64,000 bases of DNA from Ruminococcus sp. (GCF_024684275.1 NZ_JAIKXF010000090.1:62001-126000); one strand, 5' to 3'. Shown: positions 27,565 through 38,387, counted from the first letter of the stretch. Numbers and translations are program-made. Notes: a model not told the origin generated them from the sequence alone.

Positions 27565-28347
27565 ATGATAACAAATGTGGTCATTGGGATACTTGTCCCT
27601 TTTATTGGCACAGCAGCAGGTGCTGCCTGTGTATTTTTTACGAAGCATGAGCTGGGAAGGGGAGTACAGCGCGCCCTTCTTGGCTTTGCAGGCGGTGTAA
27701 TGGCAGCAGCCTCTGTATGGAGCCTCATTATCCCGGCTATAGAACAATCTGAGCAAATGGGGAGATTGTCGTTCTTTCCTGCTGTGGCAGGATTCTGGGG
27801 CGGAATATTGTTCCTCATGATGCTGGACCATATCATTCCGCGATTAAACAACAATGCTGCCAAAACTGACGCAGGCTCAGGCAAGCTTTCAAAGACCGCA
27901 ATGCTGGTGCTTGCGGTGACACTCCACAATATTCCCGAGGGAATGGCTGTGGGAGCTATATATGCAGGCTATCTTTCGGGCTCGGCAGACATAACCGCAG
28001 GAGCTGCCTTTGCACTTGCAATGGGTATAGCAATACAGAATTTCCCTGAGGGTGCGATCATTTCCATGCCCCTTCACGCAGAGAACAAGAGCAAGTGCAG
28101 AGCCTTTGCTGACGGTGTGCTTTCAGGTGTTGTCGAGCCCATAGCCGCAGTCATCACGGTGTTCCTTGCAGGAGTTATAATACCTGCAATGCCTTATATT
28201 CTGAGCTTTGCGGCTGGTGCAATGATTTATGTTGTTATTGAGGAGCTTATACCCGAGATGAATGAGGGCGAGCGTTCAAACATGGGAGTCGTTATGTTTG
28301 CTGTCGGATTCACGATAATGATGGCACTTGATGTTGCGCTGGGGTGA
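27565..28347 (+). CDS. ZIP-family metal transporter
   Basis: 260 aa with about eight membrane helices. Helix IV carries LHNIPEGMAVG and helix V QNFPEGAIIS, the paired metal-binding motifs of bacterial ZIP transporters (ZupT/GufA type), which move Zn2+ or other divalent metals into the cytosol. Start ATG with GAAAGGA about 9 nt upstream. No metal-responsive regulator is adjacent. Confidence 0.93.
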   Translation: MITNVVIGILVPFIGTAAGAACVFFTKHELGRGVQRALLGFAGGVMAAASVWSLIIPAIEQSEQMGRLSFFPAVAGFWGGILFLMMLDHIIPRLNNNAAKTDAGSGKLSKTAMLVLAVTLHNIPEGMAVGAIYAGYLSGSADITAGAAFALAMGIAIQNFPEGAIISMPLHAENKSKCRAFADGVLSGVVEPIAAVITVFLAGVIIPAMPYILSFAAGAMIYVVIEELIPEMNEGERSNMGVVMFAVGFTIMMALDVALG

Positions 28348-28372
28348 AAAATGTGTTAAATGCTATATAAGT

Positions 28373-28567
28373 TCACTTTATATTGAAAGCGCGGTTGAGC
28401 TTTGCAGCAAGGTCGGTGGCAAGCAAGCCGTTTTCTATCATCTGCCTGTACATTGATTTCATCTCAGGCGGCATAGTTCTGAGCTCTTCCATTGATAAGC
28501 TGCCGGGCTCAACGTTTTCGCTGATATCGTTCATCTGGTTTGCTATGTCATATCTATGCTTATACAT
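28373..28567 (-). CDS. Short hypothetical protein
   Basis: 64 aa from ATG 28567 (MYKHRYDIANQMNDISENV...), soluble and charged, convergent with the ZIP gene. The open frame reaches 28630, but that extension reads like translated non-coding sequence. No clear ribosome site precedes the ATG, so this may be a remnant. Function unknown. Confidence 0.35.
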   Translation of the reverse strand: MYKHRYDIANQMNDISENVEPGSLSMEELRTMPPEMKSMYRQMIENGLLATDLAAKLNRAFNIK

Positions 28568-28753
28568 CTGTAAAACTTTTTGTAAAAAACCTTGAATATG
28601 ACATTTTAAAATGATATAATACAAATACATTGATATATGTATGCAAATTATAAATCTCAGGAGGCATTAATCATAATACGGTGTTGCACTTGATGTTTAC
28701 ATATATCGGGTGATAAAATATATACAACTATTAATATTACAGGAGTGAACTAT

Positions 28754-31700
28754 ATGAAAAACAGACTATTAGCAATAGCGATGTCAGCGGCAGTTTTCTC
28801 TGAGTGCTTTGCTTCTATGCCGGATGTTTTTTCAGCGCAGGCTATATCCAGCTGGGGATTAGAGGGTGACTACGTTGAATACAGAGACGGTGCTGACGGA
28901 GAATTAGGCTTGACATATTATATTTATTCAGATCATGCTGTTCTGACTAATGTTGACTGGGATTTGTCCGGAGTAACTATCCCTGATACAGTTAAGGGTG
29001 TTCCTGTAACATCAATTACTGATGAGGCATTCATGGGTGAGCAGACCACAAATATAAGTATTCCGTCCACAGTCACGGATATAGGAAGCTCTCTCGGTTA
29101 TCTGGATACGGAGTTTACTGTAGTATTCGATGTTGAGAATCAGAGCTTTAAAGATGTAGACGGGATCATTTACAACTCGGATATGACTGAGCTTATCAGA
29201 TGTATTCCTACAGCTGACCTGAAAGAAGTTACTATACCTGACACTGTAAAAAAGATAGATGAAAAGGCGTTTAACAACTGCGAAAAAATAAAAAATGTGA
29301 ATCTTCCTGCTTCTGTGCAGGATATCGGTGATGACGCTTTTAATAATTGCAGTAGTCTTGAAAGTATTGACGTAAACGGAGATAACAAAGAATATTGCAG
29401 TATAGACGGCGTTTTGTTCGACAAAAATATGGAAATACTGTATCAATATCCTATAGGAAGCTCTGAAAGCAGTTATACCATCCCTGACAATGTGAGCTTG
29501 ATAAACAGCGGTGCCTTTCTTAACAGTGATAACCTTGAATCGGTTAGGTTTAATAAAGAAGTTCAAACTATTGGAAGCTATGCTTTTTTTAATTGCGATA
29601 AGCTGAATAATGTTGTGCTTCCTGACAGTGTGGCAGAGATCGGATATTATGCATTTGCGCAGTGTGAGAGTCTGAAAGATATTGTTTTTTCTGAGAACAT
29701 TATAAAGGCTGACGGTGATATCATAACGGATTCTCCGTGGTTTGATGAACAGCCCGACGGCATCGTTTACATAGGAAAGGTTCTGTATAAGGTAAAGGGC
29801 AGACTGCCTGAAAACTCTGATGTGACCGTGAAAGAGGGGACTGTTTCCATATGCAATAGTGCTTTTTGTACTGAGGACGGTGAATACGGAAAAAATACGG
29901 AAGGTGATAAAAAACTCATATCTGTAAAGCTGCCTGAAAGCATCAGGTATATAAACAGAGAAGCTTTTAAAGGCTGCATCAATCTGAAAGAGATAAATCT
30001 TCCAGACAGTATTTCTGAAATAGGAATAAGTGCTTTTGAGGGATGTTCTGCACTTAAAGAGGTGCATATACCAACGTCGCTGGTTTCTGTGGATTATTCG
30101 GCGTTTGCTTTGTGCAGTTCTCTTGAAGAAGTTGTGCTGCCTGAAAATGTTGAGACTGTTAATTCAAGTGCATTCGCTGATTGAACTTCTCTTAAAGCTT
30201 TGACAATAGAAAACAAATATTGCTATATCGACGATCCTTTTGGTATGGAGAAGCCTGAATATCTGAGAGCTTCTGCAGATTTCAGCGGAACTATATATGG
30301 TTATGATGATTCAAATGCTCAGGCATACGCAAATGTATATGAATATAAGTTTTCTTCTCTTGGCAAAAAGGAAGAGCCGTCGTGGTCATATCCCGAAAAT
30401 AGTGATATGTTTAATTCCGATGGTGTATGGGACTGGTATGAGTTCGGAGATCATGCTGAAATATGCGGCTACAGCGGTGAGTCCGAGACTATGGAGATAC
30501 CTGATACACTAAACGGTCTGCCTGTTACCAAAGCATATAGCTATTTTTCTATTTATAATGGAGAGAATCATAACAACGAGATTAAGAAGGTAAAAATTCC
30601 TGCCGGCTTTACAGATATTTACTCTATGCTGAATGCCATTAATGGAGTCTCAGATATAGAAGTTGATAAGGATAATAAGTCATTTGCAGTTGAAGACGGG
30701 GTGTTATACAGTGCAGATAAGACACAGCTCCTGAAATGTCTGAAAGGAAAGGTCAAGGGCGAGTTTTCTATTCCGAATACAGTAACTAATGTTGCTAATG
30801 CTGCATTTAGTAATTGTTCTGAGGTGACAGTGATCAACGTACCTGCATCGGTTGAGAGTATTGAATATTCATTAAATGACTGCACTTCACTTGAAGCGAT
30901 CAATGTTTCTAAACTCAATGTCAATTATTCGAGTATTGACGGTGTTCTGTTTGATAAAGGAAAGAATATGCTTTATCTCTATCCTCAGCAGCACGCAGGG
31001 ACAAGCTACACTGTCCCTGAAACAGTAACCTGGATAGGCGATAATGCGTTTGAAAACTGTGACAAGCTTGAAAGTGTAAAGCTTCATGATAAATTGACAT
31101 TGATCATGACAGGCGCATTCAGAAACTGCGGCAAACTTGATAATGTAGTTATCCCTGACAGTATAAACAGAATAGAAGCAGAAACATTTGAGAACTGTTC
31201 AAGCCTGAAAAATATTGAATTCACAGATAATATTATTGAAATTGGTTCAGATGCTTTGTATGGAACACAGTGGTTGAATGATCAGCCTGACGGTCTGATC
31301 TACTGCGGTTCAGCTTTATATATGCTAAAAGATGAAAAGACGGGATTTACAGAGATAACCGTAAAAGAAGGCACAAGATCAATATCTTCTCATGCATTCT
31401 GTAAATATACGATCGATAATGATAATATAAAACGTCTTAAAGAGAATACAAGCCTGAAAAAAATAGTGCTTCCTGAAAGTGTCGAACAAATAGGAAGCAG
31501 AGCTTTTGGCGGCTGTACTGCTCTTACAACTGTAAATATCCCTTCAAATGCGGAGAAATCGGGCTTTAATACATTCAGTGGCTGCACCTCTCTGAAAGAC
31601 ATTATTTTAGCTGATACGGATACTGAGATAGGTTCGGGAGAATACGAAAACTGCGGCTCGTTAGAAAATGTTGTTATCCCTGAGAGGATCACCACTATTG

Positions 31701-32185
31701 ATAGTTACGCTTTTTGCGATTGTTCTTCACTTGATTCGATAACAATAAAGAATCCGGAATGTGAAATAAACGGCGGTTCTGAAACTATCAACAACTCTTT
31801 GATATATCCAGAAGATAGTGATGAAGTTATTGTTGCTTTCAATGGAACAATATGTGGCTATGACGGTTCTACAGCCGAAAAGTATGCTAAGGACTGTGGA
31901 TATAAGTTCAAGTCACTGGGAAAAGCTCCGAATAAGCTGGGCGATGTCAATGATGACGGAAGTATAAATGCCGTTGACGCTTCTTCTGTACTTTCATATT
32001 ATGCGATGATCTCAACTAAAAAGGACGGCGGATTCACAGATGAACAGAAAAAGGCAGCAGATGTAAACCATGACGGAGCAATAAACGCCGTTGACGCATC
32101 GTGTATCCTTTCATACTATGCTTATACCTCTACTACAAAGGAAACGGTTGTGCCGCTGGAAGAGTATTTGGAGAAAGAGGCATAA
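28754..32185 (+). pseudogene. BspA-like leucine-rich-repeat dockerin protein, interrupted by one in-frame TGA
   Basis: A continuous frame of 1144 codons has a single stop, TGA at 30182-30184 (codon 477). The upstream part has a signal peptide and many LRR_5 repeats (for example VDYSAFALCSSLEEVVLPEN). The downstream part continues the repeats and ends in a dockerin (GDVNDDGSINAVDASSVL...AAD VNHDGAINAVDASCIL). The TGA replaces the Cys of the repeat consensus 'FADCTSLKAL', so TGC or TGT to TGA is the simplest cause. It was probably a secreted, cellulosome-docked adhesin. Start ATG 28754 follows AGGAG by 8 nt. Without readthrough the product is 476 aa and lacks the dockerin. Confidence 0.85.
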
Positions 32186-32210
32186 AAATAAAGAAACATA
32201 TTAACTAAAT

Positions 32211-32243
32211 AATCCCCGAGCCATTAGGCTCGGGGATTATGTT
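32211..32243. terminator. Bidirectional terminator between the LRR gene and rfbD
   Basis: AATCCCCGAGCC atta GGCTCGGGGATT, 12-bp stem, followed by ATGTTTT on the plus strand and ATTTAGTT on the minus strand. Confidence 0.85.
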
Positions 32244-32248
32244 TTGGT

Positions 32249-33136
32249 TTATTTGATTTCATTTAAATAACGTGAAAGTGCGTCCTGCCATGTTGGTAAG
32301 GGCTTGAAGCCGTTTTCAACAAGCTTAGACTTATCAAGTCTGCTGTTGAATGGTCTTGCAGCTTTGGAAAGTCCGTACTCAGCCGTTGTCACGGGAGTAA
32401 CCTTTGTGGACAATCCTGCCTGTTTGTATATCTCTACTGTGAAGTCGTACCATGAAATATAGCCGCCCTCATTTGTAGCGTGATAGTAGCCGTACTTCTC
32501 GGTCTCTGCCATATCAACAAGAAGTCTTGAAAGATCAAGAGTATATGTGGGAGTTCCTATCTGGTCGCTTACAACGCGAACTTCGTCGTGTGTCTTGCCT
32601 ACATTTATCATAGTCTTGATGAAGTTCTTGCCGTTTACACCGAATACCCATGCGATACGAACGATAAAATACTTATCGAGAGTATTTGCAACTGCAAGCT
32701 CACCGTCAAGCTTTGACTGACCGTATACGTTCTGCGGAGCGTAGTCCTTGCAGTCGGGCTGCCACGGCTCAGTACCCTGTCCGTTGAAAACGTAATCGGT
32801 GGAAATGTATATCATTTTGCAGCCAAGCTTCTTACATACGTTTGCGATATTCTTAGTACCGTCAACATTTATCGCCTTTACCTTCGGACGATTCTTCTTT
32901 TCCTCGGCAGCGTCAACTGCCGTCCATGCTGCACAGTGAACCACAACATCAGGCTTTACATCTGATATTGCCTTATCAACTGCTTCAGCGTTGGTTATAT
33001 CAAGCTGTACATAAGGATACTTTGTATCAACTGATTCAAGTATATCGGAGCCTACACCCTCATATCCGCGCTTTGCCAGTTCGTCCATTACATCATGTCC
33101 CAGCTGTCCGCCTACACCTGTTACAAATGCTTTCAT
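32249..33136 (-). CDS. rfbD: dTDP-4-dehydrorhamnose reductase
   Basis: 295-aa RmlD, the last step to dTDP-L-rhamnose. NAD(P) motif GVGGQLGHD at the N-terminus, STDYVFNG, and the catalytic YGQSK near residue 138. Last gene of the rfbA-rfbC-rfbB-rfbD operon, starting 3 nt after rfbB ends. The C-terminal RPFNSRLDKSKL block is typical. Cytosolic. Confidence 0.97.
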   Translation of the reverse strand: MKAFVTGVGGQLGHDVMDELAKRGYEGVGSDILESVDTKYPYVQLDITNAEAVDKAISDVKPDVVVHCAAWTAVDAAEEKKNRPKVKAINVDGTKNIANVCKKLGCKMIYISTDYVFNGQGTEPWQPDCKDYAPQNVYGQSKLDGELAVANTLDKYFIVRIAWVFGVNGKNFIKTMINVGKTHDEVRVVSDQIGTPTYTLDLSRLLVDMAETEKYGYYHATNEGGYISWYDFTVEIYKQAGLSTKVTPVTTAEYGLSKAARPFNSRLDKSKLVENGFKPLPTWQDALSRYLNEIK

Positions 33137-33139
33137 CTA

Positions 33140-34168
33140 TTATACTTCTGCACGGTTGCCGTACATCTTCTCGTAGTAGTTCTGATACTCGCCGCTGATG
33201 ATAGTCTCCCACCACTCACGATTCTCAAGATACCACTTGATAGTCTTCTTGATACCGTCCTCAAACTTTGTCTCAGGAAGCCAGCCAAGCTCGTTGTGGA
33301 TCTTAGTAGGGTCAATTGCATAACGCATATCGTGTCCCTTTCTGTCCTCAACGTGAGTGATAAGGCTCTCGGGTTTGCCAAGCTCCTTACAGATGAGCTT
33401 TACGATGTCGATGTTCTTCATCTCGTTGTGACCGCCAACGTTGTAGACCTCGCCAACTCTGCCCTTATGGATAATGAGGTCGATTGCACGGCAGTGGTCC
33501 TCAACATAGAGCCAGTCGCGGACATTAAGACCTTCACCGTAAACAGGGAGAGGCTTGTCTGCGAGAGCATTAGCTATCATAAGAGGAATAAGCTTCTCAG
33601 GGAAGTGATAAGGTCCGTAATTGTTTGAGCATCTTGAAATAGTCACAGGCAGACCGTAAGTTCTGTTGTATGCCATAACAAGAAGGTCAGCGCCTGCCTT
33701 TGAAGAGCTGTACGGGCTGCTTGTATGGATAGGTGTAGTCTCTGTGAAGAAGAGATCAGGTCTGTCCAGCGGAAGGTCTCCGTAAACCTCGTCTGTGGAT
33801 ACCTGATGATAACGCTGGATACCATACTTGCGGCAAGCGTCCATAAGAACCTGTGTACCGAGAATATTTGTTTGGAGGAATATCTCAGGATTCTCGATGC
33901 TGCGGTCAACGTGTGACTCAGCCGCAAAGTTTACAACGATATCAGGCTTTTCTTCCTCGAAAAGCTTGTAGATAGCTTCACGGTCACAGATATCTATCTT
34001 CACAAAACGGAAGTTAGGATTCTTCATAACAGGCTCCAGTGTTGAAAGGTTGCCTGCGTATGTGAGCTTGTCCAGACATACTATTCTGTAGTCAGGATAT
34101 GTGTCAAGCATATGGAATACGAAATTTGAGCCTATAAAGCCGGCTCCACCGGTTACGAAAATTGTCAT
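33140..34168 (-). CDS. rfbB: dTDP-glucose 4,6-dehydratase
   Basis: 342-aa RmlB, makes dTDP-4-keto-6-deoxyglucose. GGAGFIGSNFV at the N-terminus, STDEVYGDLP and the catalytic YSSSKAGADLLV, then RCSNNYGPYHFPEKLIP and RDWLYVEDHC, all diagnostic. Start ATG 34168 has AAGGGTG upstream; a GTG 9 nt earlier is less likely. Confidence 0.98.
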   Translation of the reverse strand: MTIFVTGGAGFIGSNFVFHMLDTYPDYRIVCLDKLTYAGNLSTLEPVMKNPNFRFVKIDICDREAIYKLFEEEKPDIVVNFAAESHVDRSIENPEIFLQTNILGTQVLMDACRKYGIQRYHQVSTDEVYGDLPLDRPDLFFTETTPIHTSSPYSSSKAGADLLVMAYNRTYGLPVTISRCSNNYGPYHFPEKLIPLMIANALADKPLPVYGEGLNVRDWLYVEDHCRAIDLIIHKGRVGEVYNVGGHNEMKNIDIVKLICKELGKPESLITHVEDRKGHDMRYAIDPTKIHNELGWLPETKFEDGIKKTIKWYLENREWWETIISGEYQNYYEKMYGNRAEV

Positions 34169-34179
34169 AGTTTTCACCC

Positions 34180-34731
34180 TTAAAATTCTATTTTTATATC
34201 TGCAAGAAGCGGCTGTATCTTATCTTTTTCACTCAGAATTATTTCGCCGGCTTCTGGCCATTCTATACCGATCGTGGGATCGTTCCAAATTATACCGCCC
34301 TCGTCCTCGGGGTGGTAAACGTCATCACATTTATAAGCGAATTCTGCATAGTCACTGAGTACAAGGAAGCCATGTGCAAATCCTCGCGGTATCAGGAACT
34401 GCTTCTTGTTTTCTTCGGAAAGGACAGCTCCTATCCATTGTCCATATGTTGGACTGCCCTTGCGAAGGTCAACAGCAACATCGAATACTTCTCCCTTCAT
34501 AACACGGACAAGCTTAGCCTGTGGGTGCTTCTTCTGGAAATGCAGACCTCTCAGAACGCCTTTTCTTGAACTGGATTGATTATCCTGAACGAAGTTGTAG
34601 TTCAAGCCTGCTTCCTTGAAATCGGAATCCTTATAGGTCTCCATAAAATATCCGCGATTGTCACCGTATACTTTGACGTCTATTATGTATACGCCTTTTA
34701 TTTTAGTTTTGTTGAAGGTAAAGTTACCCAT
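34180..34731 (-). CDS. rfbC: dTDP-4-dehydrorhamnose 3,5-epimerase
   Basis: 183-aa RmlC cupin. DNRGYFMETY, QDNQSSSRKGVLRGLHFQ and PRGFAHGFLVLSD are diagnostic, including the catalytic His. Start ATG 34731 follows AGGAAG by 8 nt; a GTG 9 nt further up is in frame. Lies between rfbA and rfbB in the operon. Confidence 0.97.
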   Translation of the reverse strand: MGNFTFNKTKIKGVYIIDVKVYGDNRGYFMETYKDSDFKEAGLNYNFVQDNQSSSRKGVLRGLHFQKKHPQAKLVRVMKGEVFDVAVDLRKGSPTYGQWIGAVLSEENKKQFLIPRGFAHGFLVLSDYAEFAYKCDDVYHPEDEGGIIWNDPTIGIEWPEAGEIILSEKDKIQPLLADIKIEF

Positions 34732-34743
34732 ATTAAACACTTC

Positions 34744-35631
34744 CTAATATTTAATATTGCCTTCGGCAATTTTCAGGAGATGTTCGCCGTATGGAGATTT
34801 TCCATATTTCTTGGCGGATCTGATAAGCGCGTCATTATCTATCCAGCCATTGATGAAGGCTATTTCCTCAGGAGCTGAGATCTCTATACCCTGACGCTTC
34901 TGAACGATCTGAACAAAGGTAGTTGCATCTACAAGACTATCCATCGTACCTGTATCGAGCCATGCAAATCCACGGCCGAGAAGCTTGACATCAAGCAGCT
35001 TATCATCGAGATACATTTCATTGAGTGTGGTTATTTCGAGCTCACCGCGGGCTGAAGGTTTGATCTGCTCTGCTCTGTCACTGACTCCGGCAGGGTAGAA
35101 GTATAAACCTGTAACAGCATAATTGCTTTTAGGCTCTTGGGGTTTTTCTTCAATAGAAATAGCCTGACCGTTGTCATTGAACTCTACAACGCCAAAGCGC
35201 TCGGGATCGGAAACGTAGTAACCGAAAACAGTTGCCCTGCTGTTAGTTTCTGCATTTTCTTTTGCTGAACGCAGAAGTGTTCCGAATCCGTTGCCGTAGA
35301 AAATATTGTCACCGAGTACCATTGCACAAGCGTCATCACCAATGAACTCCTTGCCGAGAATGAATGCCTGTGCAAGACCATCGGGGCTGGGCTGAACCTT
35401 ATAGCTCAGACTGATACCATATTGTGAACCATCACCGAGAAGCCTTTCAAAATTCGGAAGATCAGTTGGTGTTGAGATGATAAGAATATCCCTTATTCCT
35501 GCAAGCATTAATGTGGAAAGAGGATAGTATATCATAGGTTTGTCGTATACGGGAAGCAGCTGCTTGGACGTTACCATAGTCAGCGGATAGAGTCTTGTGC
35601 CGGAGCCACCAGCGAGAATTATACCTTTCAT
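34744..35631 (-). CDS. rfbA: Glucose-1-phosphate thymidylyltransferase
   Basis: 295-aa RmlA, makes dTDP-glucose. N-terminal [20 protein letters not shown], then GDNIFYG and [19 protein letters not shown]. First gene of the rhamnose operon; AAGGAG lies 8 nt upstream of the ATG. The operon has no rhamnosyltransferase in view. Confidence 0.98.
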   Translation of the reverse strand: MKGIILAGGSGTRLYPLTMVTSKQLLPVYDKPMIYYPLSTLMLAGIRDILIISTPTDLPNFERLLGDGSQYGISLSYKVQPSPDGLAQAFILGKEFIGDDACAMVLGDNIFYGNGFGTLLRSAKENAETNSRATVFGYYVSDPERFGVVEFNDNGQAISIEEKPQEPKSNYAVTGLYFYPAGVSDRAEQIKPSARGELEITTLNEMYLDDKLLDVKLLGRGFAWLDTGTMDSLVDATTFVQIVQKRQGIEISAPEEIAFINGWIDNDALIRSAKKYGKSPYGEHLLKIAEGNIKY

Positions 35632-35738
35632 AAATATTTCTCCTTAACCATTCTTCATTGCATGAACACAAATTAAATGGTATAATCTACTTTTCATTTT
35701 ACAACTGAACAGCAGTTCTCAAAATGCCGCTACTTTTT

Positions 35739-35767
35739 ATTATACATCATTAATAGAAAAAAAGCAA
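35739..35767 (-). promoter_or_regulatory. Sigma-A promoter of the rhamnose operon
   Basis: TTGCTT (35762-35767), 17 nt, TATAAT (35739-35744) on the minus strand, about 108 nt before rfbA. Confidence 0.75.
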
Positions 35768-36164
35768 TGGCATTAAGCAGATTTTATGCTATTAATATTA
35801 TATAGGGGCGATTGTATGGTGTATTTTAGTTGTTATGCCAAGTAAAAAATGAAAAGAGTAAATGAGCTTGATAAATCAGACCAGTCTTTTTTTACACAGA
35901 GTTATATAATTATATGTTATATCATTCTATAGACTTATATTTTACAAAATATGTTGAAATTAGAAAGATAAATTTGCTATTTAGGAATAATCGGCAAGAA
36001 GATAAGATGTAATGAGCAGTATATGCCGATATACAAATCTTAAATAAGCCCTGTATTTTGACTTTAAGTATATTTTTTCGTGCTATTTTAACAGTTGACT
36101 ATGCAATATTTTTGTTTAATATGCCAAAAATCTTTGTGGGTTTAGAATTCCCTAATTTTTACGC

Positions 36165-36193
36165 TTGCTTTTTTTTATGCCAAAGGGTATAAT
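36165..36193 (+). promoter_or_regulatory. Sigma-A promoter of the surface-glycan locus
   Basis: TTGCTT (36165-36170), 17 nt, TATAAT (36188-36193). The hexamers are the same as those of the divergent rhamnose promoter. A leader of about 245 nt separates it from the first gene. Confidence 0.75.
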
Positions 36194-36446
36194 TGAAACG
36201 TACAGCCTTTGCTATACTATATTATTTATGTTTCTCTCAGTATCATTGATGCGGTGCGGAAATATGGCAGGGTGGTACATCATACTTTTATAAAACAGCA
36301 AATGAAAAATAATTTATTGCCCCACGATGGGCGAGGAAAATGATAAATATAGGCTTGTTGGTTCAGTCTGTGTCGTGAAGACAGAGTAGATCCCGTGATT
36401 ACAGAATGAATCAATAACGCTTGGTGGATAGGAGTAGAAACAACAG

Positions 36447-37733
36447 ATGTTTGTAAACAAGAGCAACATTAAACCCTTTGAAAAGAAAGTATGGCTTTCA
36501 TCGCCAACTATGCACGGTGACGAGCAGAAATGGGTAAACGATGCATTTGAGAAAAACTGGATAACAACAGCAGGAGAGAACATCAACGAGGTCGAGAAGC
36601 TCGTTGCAGAGTACGCCGGAGTAAAGTACGCCGTAGCTCTTTCCTGCGGAACAGCTTCACTTCATCTTGCAATAAAGCTTGCAGGCGAAAGACTTTATGG
36701 TCAGCCTAAGCCGAATTGCGGCACACTTCAGGGACACAAGGTATTCTGTTCGGATATGACATTCGACGCTACCGTAAACCCTGTGGCTTATGAGGATGGT
36801 GAAGCCGTTTTTATTGATACAGAGGCGGATACATGGAATATGTGTCCAGATGCTCTTGAAAAGGCATTTGAGATATATCCAGATGTTAAGCTTGTAGTTG
36901 TTGCACATCTTTACGGTGTTCCCGGAAAGATCGACGCTATCAGAAGAATATGCGACAGACACGGCGCACTTATAGTTGAAGATGCTGCCGAGTCCTTCGG
37001 TGCTACATATAAGGGTAAAGAAACAGGCGGTTTCGGTGATTATAGCGCTATAAGCTTCAACGGAAACAAGATCATCACGGGTTCGTCAGGCGGTATGTTC
37101 CTTACAAACAGCATTGATGACGCTGACAAGGTTCGTAAATGGTCAACTCAGAGCCGTGAGGCTGCTCCTTGGTATCAGCATGAGGAAATTGGCTATAACT
37201 ACCGTATGTCTAATATCATCGCAGGTGTTGTTCGCGGACAGATGAACTATCTTGACGAGCATATTGCTCAGAAAAAAGCTATATATGAGCGTTACAAGGA
37301 AGGCTTCAAGGGACTTCCTGTAACTATGAATCCTTTTGATGCAGTTGATAGCGAGCCTAACTACTGGCTCAGCTGTATGCTCATTGATAAAGAAGCGATG
37401 TGTAAGCAGGTTCGCGGCGAAAATCAGCCGATGTATATTTCTGAGCAGGGTAAGACCTGTCCTACTGAGATACTTGAGACTCTTGCAAAGTTCAATGCTG
37501 AGGGGCGTCCGATATGGAAGCCTATGCATATGCAGCCTATCTACCGTATGAACGGTTTCGTTACTGCAAAGGGCAACGGCAGAGGACAGTCCAATGCATA
37601 TATTGACCGCGGTGATGTTCTTGACGTTGGTGCAGACATCTTCGAGAGAGGGCTTTGCCTCCCAAGCGATAATAAGATGACACCCGAACAGCAGGATATT
37701 ATAATCGAACTTATCAGGAGTTGTTTTGAATAA
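36447..37733 (+). CDS. DegT/DnrJ/EryC1-type PLP-dependent sugar aminotransferase
   Basis: 428 aa. Residues 61-80 (ALSCGTASLHLA) and EDAAESFG near 180, with the PLP lysine in SFNGNK (Lys208), define the family, which transfers an amino group to 4-keto sugar nucleotides. It is first in the locus and overlaps the PglC-like gene by one base. The pairing suggests that it makes the amino sugar (bacillosamine-like) which PglC loads onto the lipid. The start's ribosome site (AGGAG) is 12 nt away, slightly far. No 4,6-dehydratase is directly adjacent. Confidence 0.88.
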   Translation: MFVNKSNIKPFEKKVWLSSPTMHGDEQKWVNDAFEKNWITTAGENINEVEKLVAEYAGVKYAVALSCGTASLHLAIKLAGERLYGQPKPNCGTLQGHKVFCSDMTFDATVNPVAYEDGEAVFIDTEADTWNMCPDALEKAFEIYPDVKLVVVAHLYGVPGKIDAIRRICDRHGALIVEDAAESFGATYKGKETGGFGDYSAISFNGNKIITGSSGGMFLTNSIDDADKVRKWSTQSREAAPWYQHEEIGYNYRMSNIIAGVVRGQMNYLDEHIAQKKAIYERYKEGFKGLPVTMNPFDAVDSEPNYWLSCMLIDKEAMCKQVRGENQPMYISEQGKTCPTEILETLAKFNAEGRPIWKPMHMQPIYRMNGFVTAKGNGRGQSNAYIDRGDVLDVGADIFERGLCLPSDNKMTPEQQDIIIELIRSCFE

Positions 37734-38356
37734 TGTATGCAAAGTATTTTAAGCGTATGCTTGATTTTACTCTTTCACTCGGAGCAATAATCGTTCTTTC
37801 ACCAATACTTCTGGTTCTGACTATTGTAGGAACAGTCGCAATGGGCGGTAATCCGTTCTTTACACAGGATCGCCCCGGTAAGAACGAGAAGATATTCAAG
37901 CTTGTAAAGTTCAGAACTATGAACAACAAAAAGGACAAGAAAGGAAACCTTCTTCCGGATGAGAAGAGACTTACTTCTTATGGAAGGTTGCTCAGAAGTA
38001 CAAGTCTTGATGAGCTTCCTGAATTGTTCAATATTCTGAAAGGCGATATGGCTATTATTGGTCCAAGACCTTTGTTAGTTCAATACCTGCCTTATTACAA
38101 AAAAAATGAAAGGAAAAGACATAGTGTACGCCCGGGACTTACCGGTTTAGCACAAGTAAGCGGAAGAAATTTTTTGAATTGGGATGATAGACTTGCTTGT
38201 GATGTGAAGTATGTTGATAATATATCTTTAAAGGAAGATGTAAAAATAATACTAATGACTATAAAAATAGTTTTCAAAAAAGAAGGTATTTCAGTAGATT
38301 CAACAAGTGTTGAAAGCTATCTTGATGAAGAAAGAGCAGTAATGTATACTAAATAG
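37733..38356 (+). CDS. Initiating sugar-phosphate transferase, PglC-like
   Basis: 207-aa monotopic phosphoglycosyl transferase. A re-entrant hydrophobic segment (about 10-35), FFTQDRPGKNEKIFKLVKFR, the catalytic Asp-Glu in LDELPEL (residues 93-94) and GPRPLLVQYLPYY, RPGLTGLAQVSGRN. It transfers a sugar phosphate to undecaprenyl phosphate at the inner leaflet and begins repeat-unit assembly. Starts inside the previous gene's stop (TAATG). Confidence 0.93.
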   Translation: MYAKYFKRMLDFTLSLGAIIVLSPILLVLTIVGTVAMGGNPFFTQDRPGKNEKIFKLVKFRTMNNKKDKKGNLLPDEKRLTSYGRLLRSTSLDELPELFNILKGDMAIIGPRPLLVQYLPYYKKNERKRHSVRPGLTGLAQVSGRNFLNWDDRLACDVKYVDNISLKEDVKIILMTIKIVFKKEGISVDSTSVESYLDEERAVMYTK

Positions 38357-38387
38357 TGTAATGTAAAGTTGCTCGTAGGAGAAAAAA

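Larger units (their letters stand above)
35632..36446. other. 815-nt divergent control region
   Basis: AT-rich gap between the rhamnose operon (minus) and the glycan locus (plus). It contains one promoter for each direction (35739-35767 and 36165-36193) and, after the plus promoter, a leader of about 245 nt. No supported protein gene lies in it; a 12-codon frame (ATG at about 36340, after GAGGAAA) is the only candidate. Confidence 0.6.

Noticed and set aside
30182..30184. Selenocysteine at the TGA of the LRR protein
   Set aside because: There is no reason for Sec in a structural LRR repeat and I see no clear SECIS-like stem directly after the codon; nonsense mutation is simpler.
36269..36278. 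AGGGTGGTAC, resembling the start of a T-box motif, in the glycan-locus leader
   Set aside because: The following bases (ATCATAC) do not give the conserved CCGCG, and no Stem I elements or attenuator follow.
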